DNA of 64,000 nt from Paenalcaligenes sp052103955. GTDB taxonomy: Bacteria > Pseudomonadota > Gammaproteobacteria > Burkholderiales > Burkholderiaceae_B. The stretch spans positions 1 to 64,000 of the forward strand of contig JBQELO010000015.1 of NCBI GenBank assembly GCA_052103955.1. Direction: 5' to 3'. The notes under the pieces were generated by a model. It worked only from the letters and a program-made list of their open reading frames with translations. It was not told where the DNA came from and searched no databases. Below are positions 43,514-51,987 of this stretch, one piece after another. A program made the translations under genes and the position numbers. Numbering within the stretch: position 1 is the stretch's first letter; every line of letters starts with the position of its first letter.

Positions 43514-44257
43514 ATGACAAGTACAACTCGCTCTCCTCTTATTATTGGTAACTGGAAAATGAATGCGTCGCTGGGTAGCAGTGTAGTATTGCTGCAAGCA
43601 TTGGCGCATTACAAAGCCAGTCAGGCCTGTGAGCTGGCTGTTTGTGTACCATTTCCATATTTGGCTCAAACGCAAGAAGTGCTTGCTGGTTCGTCGGTGT
43701 CTTGGGGAGCCCAGGATGTTAGCGATCAGTCTCAAGGTGCGTACACTGGTGAGGTTTCTGCGGCGATGTTGCAAGATTTCGCCTGTAAGTGGGTGCTGGT
43801 AGGGCATTCCGAGCGCAGGCAACGCCATGCTGAATCAGATCAGTTGGTTGCAGATAAAGCGGTGCGTGCTTTGGCTTGTGGTATCACTCCTGTGTTTTGT
43901 GTGGGCGAAAGCGATGCCGAGCACGAAGCGGGTGAAGCGCATGACGTGGTTTTGCGACAGTTGCGGCCTTTGTTGGATTTGGGTGCGGATGTTGTGAAGC
44001 AAGTTGTTGTGGCTTACGAGCCGGTTTGGGCTATAGGTACTGGTAAAAGTGCGACGCCCGAACAGGCGCAAGCGGTACATGCCTTTATACGAGAGTGTTT
44101 GAAGCAAAGCGGTGCGGCCGAAGTACGCGTACTATACGGTGGTAGCGTGAATGCAGCGAATGCAAAGAGTTTATTTGCCATGCCAGATATAGACGGGGCA
44201 TTGGTGGGTGGTGCGGCACTTAAGGCCGAAGAATTTTTAGCGATAGCGGCGATATAA
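43514..44257 (+). CDS. tpiA: Triosephosphate isomerase
   Basis: A 247-residue glycolytic enzyme interconverting dihydroxyacetone phosphate and glyceraldehyde 3-phosphate. GNWKMN (catalytic K), VGHSERR (catalytic H), AYEPVWAIGTGKSA (catalytic E and flexible loop) and LYGGSVNAANA (phosphate binding) are present. AGGGG lies before the ATG. secG follows 16 bases later. Confidence 0.97.
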   Translation: MTSTTRSPLIIGNWKMNASLGSSVVLLQALAHYKASQACELAVCVPFPYLAQTQEVLAGSSVSWGAQDVSDQSQGAYTGEVSAAMLQDFACKWVLVGHSERRQRHAESDQLVADKAVRALACGITPVFCVGESDAEHEAGEAHDVVLRQLRPLLDLGADVVKQVVVAYEPVWAIGTGKSATPEQAQAVHAFIRECLKQSGAAEVRVLYGGSVNAANAKSLFAMPDIDGALVGGAALKAEEFLAIAAI

Positions 44258-44273
44258 GCCACGGAGTGATCAC

Positions 44274-44750
44274 ATGGAATGGATTCAACCAGTCTTGCAG
44301 GCAGTGCAGGTATTGTCTTCACTGACTATTATTGGTTTGGTGTTGTTGCAACAAGGTAAAGGCGCAGACATGGGCTCTGCCTTTGGTAGTGGTTCTGCTG
44401 GTAGCGTGTTTGGCGCTGCGGGTGCGGCTAACTTCTTGTCGCGTACAACTAAATATGCGGCTATCGTGTTTTTTGTTTCTACAGCCGGTTTGGCGTGGGT
44501 GGTATACAAACCATCAGCTAAAGCGGAAATCGAATCCGGTGTGATGCAGGGCTTTGAGTCCATCATTCCTGGTATGTCTGCTCCAGCGCCTACTGCTCCA
44601 GCGGCACCTGATGTAAGCGTGCCGGTAATTCCAGCAACGCCAGCTCAGGCAGCAAGCGTACCGCAAGCAGTTGAACCTACGGCTGAAGAAAATGTAGAGC
44701 CAGCAGTGGTTGTGCCTGCTGAAGAAGTAAAAGAGCCTGCCGCAGAGTAA
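44274..44750 (+). CDS. secG: Protein translocase subunit SecG
   Basis: A 158-residue inner-membrane subunit of SecYEG. Two helices flank the conserved cytoplasmic loop GLVLLQQGKGADMGSAFGSGSAGSVFGAAGAANFLSRTT. After the second helix (to about 80) comes a tail of about 75 residues rich in Ala, Pro, Val and Glu, longer than in E. coli SecG (110 residues) but usual for Burkholderiales. Likely co-transcribed with tpiA. Confidence 0.94.
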   Translation: MEWIQPVLQAVQVLSSLTIIGLVLLQQGKGADMGSAFGSGSAGSVFGAAGAANFLSRTTKYAAIVFFVSTAGLAWVVYKPSAKAEIESGVMQGFESIIPGMSAPAPTAPAAPDVSVPVIPATPAQAASVPQAVEPTAEENVEPAVVVPAEEVKEPAAE

Positions 44751-44771
44751 TTGCCTGTATCTGCTCTCTAT

Positions 44772-44799
44772 AAAAGACCGATCATTGATCGGTCTTTTT
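44772..44799 (+). terminator. Terminator of tpiA-secG
   Basis: AAAGACCGATCA with its complement and a T-run, 21 bases after the secG stop. Almost fully self-complementary, so it may work both ways. Confidence 0.85.
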
Positions 44800-44838
44800 G
44801 TTTACGGGGGAATAGATGTATTTATGGTGCAAAAGTAC

Positions 44839-44866
44839 TTGTGCCCGTGGGGGATCGTGCTAGAAT
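44839..44866 (+). promoter_or_regulatory. Probable promoter of tRNA-Leu(GAG)
   Basis: Extended -10 TGC-TAGAAT (44858-44866) with a weak TTGTGC 16 bases upstream, ending 16 bases before the tRNA. Confidence 0.45.
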
Positions 44867-44882
44867 AACGATCTTTCTACAA

Positions 44883-44967
44883 GTCGATGTGGTGGAATTG
44901 GTAGACACGCTATCTTGAGGGGGTAGTGGCGCAAGCTGTGCGAGTTCGAGTCTCGCCATCGACACCA
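44883..44967 (+). tRNA. tRNA-Leu(GAG)
   Basis: An 85-base class II tRNA: acceptor GTCGATG/CATCGAC, discriminator A, encoded CCA, anticodon loop TTGAGGG (anticodon GAG), T-arm GCGAG-TTCGAGT-CTCGC. Confidence 0.97.
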
Positions 44968-44976
44968 AAACATTTA

Positions 44977-45000
44977 AGCCGGGGTTAGCCCGGTTTTTTT
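44977..45000 (+). terminator. Terminator after tRNA-Leu(GAG)
   Basis: CCGGG/CCCGG stem, 5-base loop and seven T, ten bases after the tRNA. Confidence 0.8.
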
Positions 45001-45412
45001 GTGCCTGCTTTCGGGTGATGGCCTCATCTCATGCTCTGGTGTTGCTGGTTTTGTGGCTTCTGGTTGGGCGTTTGAATAGAAGAAAAAGCAAATTCTTAAT
45101 TTGTTACTTATAGGTAAATCAACTACTTACGGTTAAGTGTTAAATTTTTACTTAAATTTGTTGATACCTAAAAGAGCAATATTGGTGGGTTGGTGCAAAC
45201 CCTGTTTTGTTGTGTGAAAGTGACGTTTTTGTCGTGTATAGGCTACAGAAAAGCCACTTTATGCAAGGTAATCGCATCAAACAATAGTCAACGGGACGGA
45301 ATTTTGATGCAATAGCTCTAACTTCCCATTGCGGAGTTAGAAAGAGCAGTAGCACCTACATGTTGTGAGTGGCTGCTCTGATTTACTCAAAAAATCCACG
45401 GAGATTTCATAC
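45001..45412 (+). promoter_or_regulatory. Porin upstream region with inverted repeats
   Basis: About 410 bases without a gene. An AT-rich part (45090-45170) has TACTTA three times (45105, 45124, 45149), TTAAGT once, and a near-perfect inverted pair TAGGTAAATCAAC (45111-45123) / GTTGATACCTA (45160-45170). A second hairpin, GCTCT-AACT against AGTT-AGA-AGAGC, lies at 45315-45347 in the likely 5' leader. These look like sites for regulation of the porin; no regulator is identified. Confidence 0.45.
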
Positions 45413-46564
45413 ATGAAAAAGACTCTGCTCGCTGCTGCTTTGATGGCCGGTTTCGCTGGCGTTGCTCAGGCAGAAACTTCCGTAACTCTGTACGGTATCG
45501 TTGATACAGGCTTGGGTTACACACAGTTCAAAAACAAAGACACAGACGTTAAAGCAACTCGCACAGGTTTCTACGACGGCGTTCAGTCTGGTAACCGTTG
45601 GGGTCTGCGCGGTAGCGAAGATCTAGGCGATGGTCTGCGTGCTGTTTTCACATTGGAAAGCGGTTTCCGTCTGAGCAATGGTGATTTGGCTCAAGGCGAG
45701 AACAAACTGTTCGGTCGTGAAGCAACTCTGGGTCTGGCTGGCGACAGCTGGGGTTCCTTGGTTTTCGGTCGTCAAACTAACGTAGCTTCCCGCTACATTG
45801 GTGACATCGCTAGCCCATTTGGCGATTCCATGGAATTGGCTGCAATCGGTAAAACATTTACCTCCGCAGCAACTGTTCGCGCTGACAACACAGTTGTATA
45901 CGCAACACCTAACTTCAACGGCTTCGACTTCGCTGTTGGTTACTCCTTCAACGTTGGCGGCGCTCAAGGTTGGAATGTTAAGGATTACAAAGACCCAGTT
46001 ACTGGTCTAGCGGTAGATAATCCTAAAGATCAGAACAAAAAACTGGTAACAACAGGTCTGCGTTACGCTAACGGCCCTATCGCTGTTGCTGTGTCCTACG
46101 ACAACCTGAAAGCTTCTGCATGGGATAAATCCATTCAGGCTTGGAACTTGGCCGGTAGCTACGACTTTGAAGTTGTAAAACTGCACATGGCTTGGGGTCA
46201 AGAGCGTAACGGTACATTGGCTACACGTGGCTACGGTGATACAAACGTTGTAATGGGCATGGGCTTTACTGGTGCAACTGAACAGAAAGACTACAAAACC
46301 AACAACTTTGCAGTTGGTGTAAGTGCTCCTGTTGGTGCTGCTGGTAAAGTAATGGCTGGCTGGGCAATGTCCCGCGTTAGCGATAACAACTGGTACGAGC
46401 AATACAAGGGCGAGAAAAAATCTCAAAACTTGTTTAGCTTGGGCTACACATACAACCTGTCCAAACGTACTAACGTTTACGCAGTTGGTACATACGGTAC
46501 TGGCTACGCATTCCAAGACGTACGTGCTACACAGGCTATCGTAGGTCTGCGTCACCGCTTCTAA
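45413..46564 (+). CDS. General porin (Gram-negative trimeric type)
   Basis: A 383-residue outer-membrane beta-barrel channel for small hydrophilic solutes. The signal peptide MKKTLLAAALMAGFAGVAQA is cleaved before ETSVTLYGIVDTGLGY, the standard start of Burkholderia/Bordetella porins. SGNRWGLRGSEDLGDGLRAVFTLESGF follows, with alternating aromatic strands throughout and the C-terminal motif GLRHRF with terminal Phe needed for Bam assembly. Start at ATG 45413 (GGAG nine bases upstream). Strong codon bias (CGT, GGT, AAC) indicates high expression. It stands alone between tRNA-Leu(GAG) and nuoA. Confidence 0.94.
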   Translation: MKKTLLAAALMAGFAGVAQAETSVTLYGIVDTGLGYTQFKNKDTDVKATRTGFYDGVQSGNRWGLRGSEDLGDGLRAVFTLESGFRLSNGDLAQGENKLFGREATLGLAGDSWGSLVFGRQTNVASRYIGDIASPFGDSMELAAIGKTFTSAATVRADNTVVYATPNFNGFDFAVGYSFNVGGAQGWNVKDYKDPVTGLAVDNPKDQNKKLVTTGLRYANGPIAVAVSYDNLKASAWDKSIQAWNLAGSYDFEVVKLHMAWGQERNGTLATRGYGDTNVVMGMGFTGATEQKDYKTNNFAVGVSAPVGAAGKVMAGWAMSRVSDNNWYEQYKGEKKSQNLFSLGYTYNLSKRTNVYAVGTYGTGYAFQDVRATQAIVGLRHRF

Positions 46565-46593
46565 TCATGTCGCATGGCATAGCCATGTATCAT

Positions 46594-46613
46594 GATGGCC
46601 TGCTTAGTCAGGC
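46594..46613 (+). repeat. Small hairpin after the porin
   Basis: GGCCTG/CAGGCC with a 6-base loop, 30 bases after the porin stop and before the terminator; it may protect the message end. Confidence 0.4.
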
Positions 46614-46636
46614 CGATGCGAAATGCTTAGGCATGG

Positions 46637-46665
46637 AAAAGCCACTCTTCGGAGTGGCTTTTTTT
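46637..46665 (+). terminator. Terminator of the porin gene
   Basis: GCCACTC/GAGTGGC stem extended by A/T pairs, TTCG tetraloop and a T-run of seven. Confidence 0.9.
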
Positions 46666-46679
46666 ATGCTCAGAATATA

Positions 46680-47070
46680 TGCAGCTTTGTTTTTGATGAT
46701 GTGTTGGTATGTTGCTTTGTGATGATGGGGCGTATTGAGTATTGGTGAGTGCGAGTACGAGTATCAGTATGGGAGCTAGACGTTATTGCGTTAGTGTGTG
46801 GTCGAGGGTGGGGTTTTCATAGGTGGTTATGTGTTGCGTGCCGCAGGCTTTAGTGTTTCTTTGTCCTGAGGTGGCAAGTTATTAGGTGGGCATTGTTGTT
46901 CCGCGTGGCATCTTGTGGCTAACGGCTTTCGAGTTATGGTTATGTGTGGGGCGTGATTTAGGTTGATGCTGGCTTCCGGTTAAGAGCTTGTTTGGGCTGT
47001 TGTGGTGTGATCTGTTGGGGTGCTGGTGTGGTATTGGTTGCGGTGAAAACGCTGTGTTTCCGCACATTTC
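46680..47070. other. G/T-skewed non-coding stretch
   Basis: About 390 bases in which the plus strand is made up largely of G and T, with little C and A, unlike flanking DNA. Short words such as GTGTG, GGTG and TTGTG recur, without an exact tandem repeat. The only open frame (minus strand, 61 codons) is rich in His, Pro, Ser and Asn simply because of the skew. No gene or known RNA recognised. Confidence 0.5.
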
Positions 47071-47154
47071 TTTAAGCTAAAAGTCAGCTGACACCTTTTG
47101 TAATGAATTAATGCTAGGTGTGGCAACGTAGTTGTAATATTGGTACAGAGCGCT

Positions 47155-47183
47155 AAAAGGCAGTGCTGATAAGCCTTTTTTTT
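47155..47183 (+). terminator. Terminator-like hairpin upstream of nuoA
   Basis: AAAAGGC/GCCTTTT with an 11-base loop followed by a T-run of eight in all. No gene precedes it on this strand. It could end a small RNA made from the skewed region, or act in a long nuo leader. Confidence 0.5.
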
Positions 47184-47252
47184 AGAAAAAAGCGTCTGGC
47201 TGGTCTAATTTGAGTTGGGCTAAGGGTTATAGCCTCAAAGAGCAGATGAAAA

Positions 47253-47261
47253 TGCTACAAT
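47253..47261 (+). promoter_or_regulatory. Possible nuo operon promoter (extended -10)
   Basis: TGC-TACAAT, an extended -10 element, 35 bases before the nuoA start. No good -35 is seen, which is tolerated with an extended -10. Confidence 0.4.
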
Positions 47262-47295
47262 CCAAGGGTTTACTTACTGTGAATGGGTGTGTTGC

Positions 47296-47655
47296 ATGAA
47301 TCTGCAGAATTATTTCCCCATCTTGCTATTTGTCCTTGTTGCGACGGGTATTGGTGGGGCTTTGTTAGCGGCTGGTCGTATCTTGGGGCCACATCGTCCT
47401 TACGATGAAAAGCTATCACCATACGAGTGCGGTTTTGAAGCCTTTGGCGACTCCCGCATGAAAGTGGATATTCGCTATTACCTGATCGCCATTTTGTTCA
47501 TTATGTTTGATCTGGAAATTGCTTTCCTGTTCCCGTGGGCAGTTGCCAACGGCGTGATTGGGATGGTGGGTTTCTGGTCTGTTCTAGTTTTCCTAGGCAT
47601 TTTGACAGTGGGCTTTTTGTACGAATGGAAAAAAGGCGCCCTGGATTGGGAATAA
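47296..47655 (+). CDS. nuoA: NADH-quinone oxidoreductase subunit A
   Basis: A 119-residue membrane subunit of complex I with three helices. Conserved loop GPHRPYDEKLSPYECGFEAFGDSRMKVDIRYYLIAILFIMFDLEIAFLFPW, typical of the quinone-site region. First gene of a complete 14-gene nuo operon. Start at ATG 47296; a GTG nine bases earlier is in frame but less likely. Confidence 0.96.
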   Translation: MNLQNYFPILLFVLVATGIGGALLAAGRILGPHRPYDEKLSPYECGFEAFGDSRMKVDIRYYLIAILFIMFDLEIAFLFPWAVANGVIGMVGFWSVLVFLGILTVGFLYEWKKGALDWE

Positions 47656-47705
47656 GCATACTGCGCATACCCACTAGGGTAGGCGTCTGCTAAAGGCAAA
47701 AGACT

Positions 47706-48182
47706 ATGGCTATAGACGGCATTTTGAAAGAAGGCTTTATTACTACCAGTGCAGACAAGTTGCTGAACTGGGCAAAAACAGGTTCCATGTGGCCGATGAC
47801 ATTCGGGCTGGCCTGTTGCGCGGTAGAGATGATGCATGCGGGTGCTGCCCGTTATGACTTGGACCAATTTGGTATCATTTTCCGCCCAAGCCCACGTCAG
47901 TCAGACTTGATGATTGTGGCTGGTACTTTGTGCAACAAAATGGCGCCTGCCTTGCGCAAAGTGTATGACCAGATGGCTGAGCCACGTTGGGTGGTTTCCA
48001 TGGGCTCCTGTGCCAACGGTGGTGGCTACTATCACTACTCCTACTCGGTTGTGCGTGGTTGTGATCGCATTGTTCCGGTGGATGTGTATGTGCCGGGCTG
48101 TCCGCCTACTGCCGAAGCGCTGGTTTATGGCCTGCTGCAAGTGCAGAATAAAATTCGTTTAACCAATACCATCGCGCGTTAA
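47706..48182 (+). CDS. nuoB: NADH-quinone oxidoreductase subunit B
   Basis: A 158-residue peripheral subunit holding cluster N2, the last iron-sulfur centre before quinone. Cysteines are visible in LACCAVEMMH, GSCANGGG and PGCPPTAE. Fifty bases after nuoA. Confidence 0.97.
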   Translation: MAIDGILKEGFITTSADKLLNWAKTGSMWPMTFGLACCAVEMMHAGAARYDLDQFGIIFRPSPRQSDLMIVAGTLCNKMAPALRKVYDQMAEPRWVVSMGSCANGGGYYHYSYSVVRGCDRIVPVDVYVPGCPPTAEALVYGLLQVQNKIRLTNTIAR

Positions 48183-48215
48183 GCGTCGGGTCTGTTTTTG
48201 CTAGGTACGTACATA

Positions 48216-48827
48216 ATGACACGACTAGAAACGCTACAAAAAAACATTCTCGCCGTATTTGGTGAGGAAGCTGCGCTGACACTGGATCGCAATGAGCTGA
48301 CACTGGAAGTGCCAGTTAGCGATTGGGTGCAAACCTGTACTACATTACGTGATCATAAAGATTTTTCGTTTGAAATCTGTATTGATCTGTGTGGTATGGA
48401 TTATTCAGCATGGCGTGCTCCCACATACGACTTTGATCCTTCCTTGTTCCCACATCGCTTTGCTGTAGTGATTCACTTGTTGTCTGTGAAACATAACTGC
48501 CGCATGCGTGTGCGCTGCTTTGTTCCAGGCGATGATTTTCCCGTTCTGCCTACACTGTTCCATGTTTGGCCTACAGTGAACTGGTTTGAGCGCGAAGCCT
48601 TCGACTTGTACGGCATTGTGTTTGAAGGGCACCCAGACTTGCGTCGAATCCTTACTGATTACGGCTTTATCGGTCACCCCTTCCGCAAAGATTTCCCTGT
48701 CTCTGGCTATGTGGAAATGCGCTACGACGCAGAACAGAAACGGGTCATCTATCAGCCTGTCACTATTGAACCGCGTGAAATTACGCCACGAGTGGTTCGC
48801 GAAGACGATTACGGAGTGGGGCGCTAA
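48216..48827 (+). CDS. nuoC: NADH-quinone oxidoreductase subunit C
   Basis: A 203-residue peripheral-arm subunit without cofactor. Family signature WFEREAFDLYGIVFEGHPDLRRILTDYGFIGHPFRKDFP. Separate from nuoD, unlike the nuoCD fusion of E. coli. Start at ATG 48216; the longer frame from 48198 begins within the gap after nuoB. Confidence 0.96.
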   Translation: MTRLETLQKNILAVFGEEAALTLDRNELTLEVPVSDWVQTCTTLRDHKDFSFEICIDLCGMDYSAWRAPTYDFDPSLFPHRFAVVIHLLSVKHNCRMRVRCFVPGDDFPVLPTLFHVWPTVNWFEREAFDLYGIVFEGHPDLRRILTDYGFIGHPFRKDFPVSGYVEMRYDAEQKRVIYQPVTIEPREITPRVVREDDYGVGR

Positions 48828-48832
48828 GTACC

Positions 48833-50086
48833 ATGGCAGAAATTCAGAATTACACGCTAAACTTTGGTCCTCAACACCCGGCTGCACACGGTGTGCTGCG
48901 TTTGGTGCTTGAATTGGACGGCGAAGTTATTCAACGCGCTGACCCCCATATTGGTTTGTTGCACCGCGCGACAGAAAAACTGGCCGAACACCGTACGTTC
49001 TTGCAAGCGTTGCCTTACATGGATCGCTTGGACTATGTATCCATGATGGTGAACGAGCACGCATACTGTTTGGCAGTAGAGCGTCTAGTAGGGGTTGAAG
49101 TTCCTCTACGTGCTCAGTACATCCGCGTGATGTTCGACGAAATTACTCGTATCCTGAATCACCTGATGTCCGTGGGTTCACACGCGCTGGACGTGGGTGC
49201 GATGGCGGTGTTCTTGTACGCTTTCCGCGAACGAGAAGACCTAATGGATGCATACGAAGCTGTATCGGGTGCACGTCTGCACGCTGCATACTACCGCCCA
49301 GGTGGTGTGTACCGCGACTTGCCAGATAGCATGGCTTTGTACCAAGGTAATAAATACCGCAGCGAAAAAGAACTGAAAGCCATGAACGAAGCACGTTCTG
49401 GCTCGCTGCTGGATTTCTTGGAAGACTTTACAGACCGCTTCCCTGCTTGCGTAGACGAATACGACACGTTGCTGACAGATAACCGTATCTGGAAACAGCG
49501 TTTGGTAGACGTAGGTATTGTGACGCCTGAACGTGCTAAAGCACTGGGCTTTACGGGTCCTATGCTGCGTGGTTCAGGTGTGGAGTGGGATACACGTAAA
49601 ACCCAACCTTACGAAGTCTACGATCGCATGGAATTTGATATTCCTGTAGGCACTAACGGTGACTGTTATGACCGTTACTTGGTACGTATGGCTGAGATGC
49701 GTGAAAGTAACCGTATCATTCGCCAATGTATACAGTGGTTGCGTAACAACCCAGGTCCAGTGATCACCGACAATCATAAAGTGGCACCTCCTTCACGCGA
49801 ACGCATGAAGACAGGTATGGAAGATCTGATTCACCACTTTAAATTGTTCTCCGAAGGTATGCACGTTCCATCAGGCGAGGTTTACGCTGGTGTAGAGCAT
49901 CCTAAGGGTGAATTCGGTATTTATCTGGTGTCAGATGGTGGTAACAAGCCTTACCGTATGAAGATTCGTGCACCTGGTTTTGTGCACTTGCAATCGCTGG
50001 ACGAAATGTCCCGTGGCCACATGATTGCTGACGCTGTCACGATCATTGGTACACAGGATATCGTGTTCGGCGAGATCGACCGTTAA
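48833..50086 (+). CDS. nuoD: NADH-quinone oxidoreductase subunit D
   Basis: A 417-residue peripheral subunit that forms the quinone-binding site with NuoB. Conserved LNFGPQHPAAHGVLRLVLELDGE, HIGLLHRATEKLAEH, LPYMDRLDYVSMM and the end GHMIADAVTIIGTQDIVFGEIDR. Five bases after nuoC. Confidence 0.97.
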   Translation: MAEIQNYTLNFGPQHPAAHGVLRLVLELDGEVIQRADPHIGLLHRATEKLAEHRTFLQALPYMDRLDYVSMMVNEHAYCLAVERLVGVEVPLRAQYIRVMFDEITRILNHLMSVGSHALDVGAMAVFLYAFREREDLMDAYEAVSGARLHAAYYRPGGVYRDLPDSMALYQGNKYRSEKELKAMNEARSGSLLDFLEDFTDRFPACVDEYDTLLTDNRIWKQRLVDVGIVTPERAKALGFTGPMLRGSGVEWDTRKTQPYEVYDRMEFDIPVGTNGDCYDRYLVRMAEMRESNRIIRQCIQWLRNNPGPVITDNHKVAPPSRERMKTGMEDLIHHFKLFSEGMHVPSGEVYAGVEHPKGEFGIYLVSDGGNKPYRMKIRAPGFVHLQSLDEMSRGHMIADAVTIIGTQDIVFGEIDR

Positions 50087-50095
50087 GGCATCACC

Positions 50096-50611
50096 ATGGA
50101 AGAACGGAATCAAACTATGCTGCTTTCCGAAAAAGCTTATCAAAGCATCGACAAGGAACTGTTGAAGTTCCCCGATGATCAAAAACGCTCAGCCATTATG
50201 GCCTCCTTGGCGATTGCCCAGCAGGAATTGGGTTGGGTGTCTACAGAAGTAATTGAAGATGTAGCGAACTATTTGGGTGTGCCTGCGATTGCGGTGCAGG
50301 AAGTAGCTACCTTCTACAACATGTTCCAAACACGTCCAGCTGGTCGTTACACCATCTCTGTATGCACCAACTTGCCTTGCGCGTTGCGCGATGGTGTGAA
50401 GTCGGGTGAGTACCTGAAAGAGAAATTGGGTGTGGAATATGGTGAAACAACTGCTGACGGCATGTTCACCGTGATCTCTGGAGAATGTATGGGCTCCTGT
50501 GGTGACTCACCCGTGATGTTGGTGAATAACCAGCACATGTGTGTACGTATGGAAGCTGAGCGTATAGACGCCATGTTGGATGGGCTTAGAAAACAGGGAG
50601 AGTCTGCATGA
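50096..50611 (+). CDS. nuoE: NADH-quinone oxidoreductase subunit E
   Basis: A 171-residue subunit (164 if started at the in-frame ATG 50117, where family members usually begin) with a thioredoxin-like fold and a [2Fe-2S] cluster N1a. Cysteine pairs are CTNLPC and CMGSC. Works with NuoF and NuoG in the NADH-oxidising module. Overlaps nuoF by four bases (ATGA). Confidence 0.95.
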   Translation: MEERNQTMLLSEKAYQSIDKELLKFPDDQKRSAIMASLAIAQQELGWVSTEVIEDVANYLGVPAIAVQEVATFYNMFQTRPAGRYTISVCTNLPCALRDGVKSGEYLKEKLGVEYGETTADGMFTVISGECMGSCGDSPVMLVNNQHMCVRMEAERIDAMLDGLRKQGESA

Positions 50612-51972
50612 GCGCACCTGATATTTTGAAGCAGCTGTCGCAAGGCCTGACGCCTGATCCAGCCAATGATTTGTCGCGTAGCATGATTTTTCATGGCCGC
50701 CACATTCAACCTCAAATGTTGGCAGACCTAGACGGTACGAACTGGGGCTTGGAAGACTACGTTAAACGTGGTGGTTACGAGGCTCTGCGTAAAGTTGTGA
50801 CCAGCATGACACCAGATGAGGTGATTGCTGAAGTTAAAGCGTCTGCGTTGCGTGGTCGTGGTGGTGCGGGTTTCCCTACAGGGTTGAAGTGGAGCTTTAT
50901 GCCCCGCACATTGCCAGGTCAAAAATACCTGGTGTGTAACTCTGACGAAGGTGAGCCAGGTACATTTAAAGACCGTGACTTGCTGCGTTTTAACCCACAT
51001 ATCGTGATCGAAGGTATGGCTATTGCAGCGTATGCAATGGGCATTAGCGTGGGCTACAACTACATTCACGGCGAAATTTTTGAAGTGTACCAACGCTTTG
51101 AAGAGGCGTTGGAGCAAGCACGTAAAGCGGGCTTCTTGGGTGACAAACTGTTTGGCACCGACTTCAACTTCCAGTTGCACGCGTTCCATGGTTATGGCGC
51201 TTACATTTGCGGTGAAGAAACCGCATTGCTGGAATCCTTAGAAGGCAAGAAAGGTCAACCGCGGTTCAAACCGCCATTTCCAGCAAGCTTTGGTTTGTAT
51301 GGCAAACCGACCACAATTAACAACACGGAAACCTTTGCTTCAGTGCCTTGGATTATCCGTAATAGTGGTCAGGCTTACCAAGAGATTGGTTTGCCTAATG
51401 CAGGTGGTACAAAGATTTTCTCTATTTCCGGTGACGTACAGCGTCCTGGTAACTACGAGATTCCATTGGGCACGCCATTTTCCACATTGTTGGAGTTGGC
51501 TGGTGGCATGCGCGAAGGGCGCAAGCTGAAAGCGGTGATCCCCGGTGGGTCGTCTGCTCCGGTATTGCCAGCAGACATCATGATGGCCACAAATATGGAC
51601 TATGACTCCATTGCTAAAGCGGGCTCCATGTTGGGTTCCGGTGCAGTGATCGTGATGGACGACACACGTTGCATGGTGAAAAGCCTGCTGCGTTTGTCGT
51701 ACTTCTATCAGCATGAAAGCTGCGGTCAATGTACACCGTGCCGTGAAGGTACGGGCTGGTTGTGGCGCATGGTTCATCGTATCGAGAACGGCAAGGGCAA
51801 ACCTTCTGATCTGGATATGCTGGACGAGATTGCTCAAAACATCATGGGTCGCACGATTTGTGCGTTGGGGGATGCGGCGGCTATGCCAGTACGCAGCTTC
51901 ATCAAACATTTCCGCGACGAGTTCGCACACCACATCGAACACAGTGACTGTGTGGTGCCCAAATATTTGTAG
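50608..51972 (+). CDS. nuoF: NADH-quinone oxidoreductase subunit F
   Basis: A 454-residue NADH-binding subunit with FMN and [4Fe-4S] cluster N3. Glycine-rich NADH site RGRGGAGFPTGLKW, FMN region NSDEGEPGTFKDRD, and the cluster cysteines in SCGQCTPCREGTGW plus C further on (TICALGDAAAMPVRS). Confidence 0.97.
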   Translation: MSAPDILKQLSQGLTPDPANDLSRSMIFHGRHIQPQMLADLDGTNWGLEDYVKRGGYEALRKVVTSMTPDEVIAEVKASALRGRGGAGFPTGLKWSFMPRTLPGQKYLVCNSDEGEPGTFKDRDLLRFNPHIVIEGMAIAAYAMGISVGYNYIHGEIFEVYQRFEEALEQARKAGFLGDKLFGTDFNFQLHAFHGYGAYICGEETALLESLEGKKGQPRFKPPFPASFGLYGKPTTINNTETFASVPWIIRNSGQAYQEIGLPNAGGTKIFSISGDVQRPGNYEIPLGTPFSTLLELAGGMREGRKLKAVIPGGSSAPVLPADIMMATNMDYDSIAKAGSMLGSGAVIVMDDTRCMVKSLLRLSYFYQHESCGQCTPCREGTGWLWRMVHRIENGKGKPSDLDMLDEIAQNIMGRTICALGDAAAMPVRSFIKHFRDEFAHHIEHSDCVVPKYL

Positions 51973-51987
51973 GCTCAGGACGAACTA

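Noticed and set aside
46882..47067. 61-codon minus-strand frame in the G/T-skewed block
   Set aside because: Its His/Pro/Asn/Ser composition follows from the base skew; no ribosome site.
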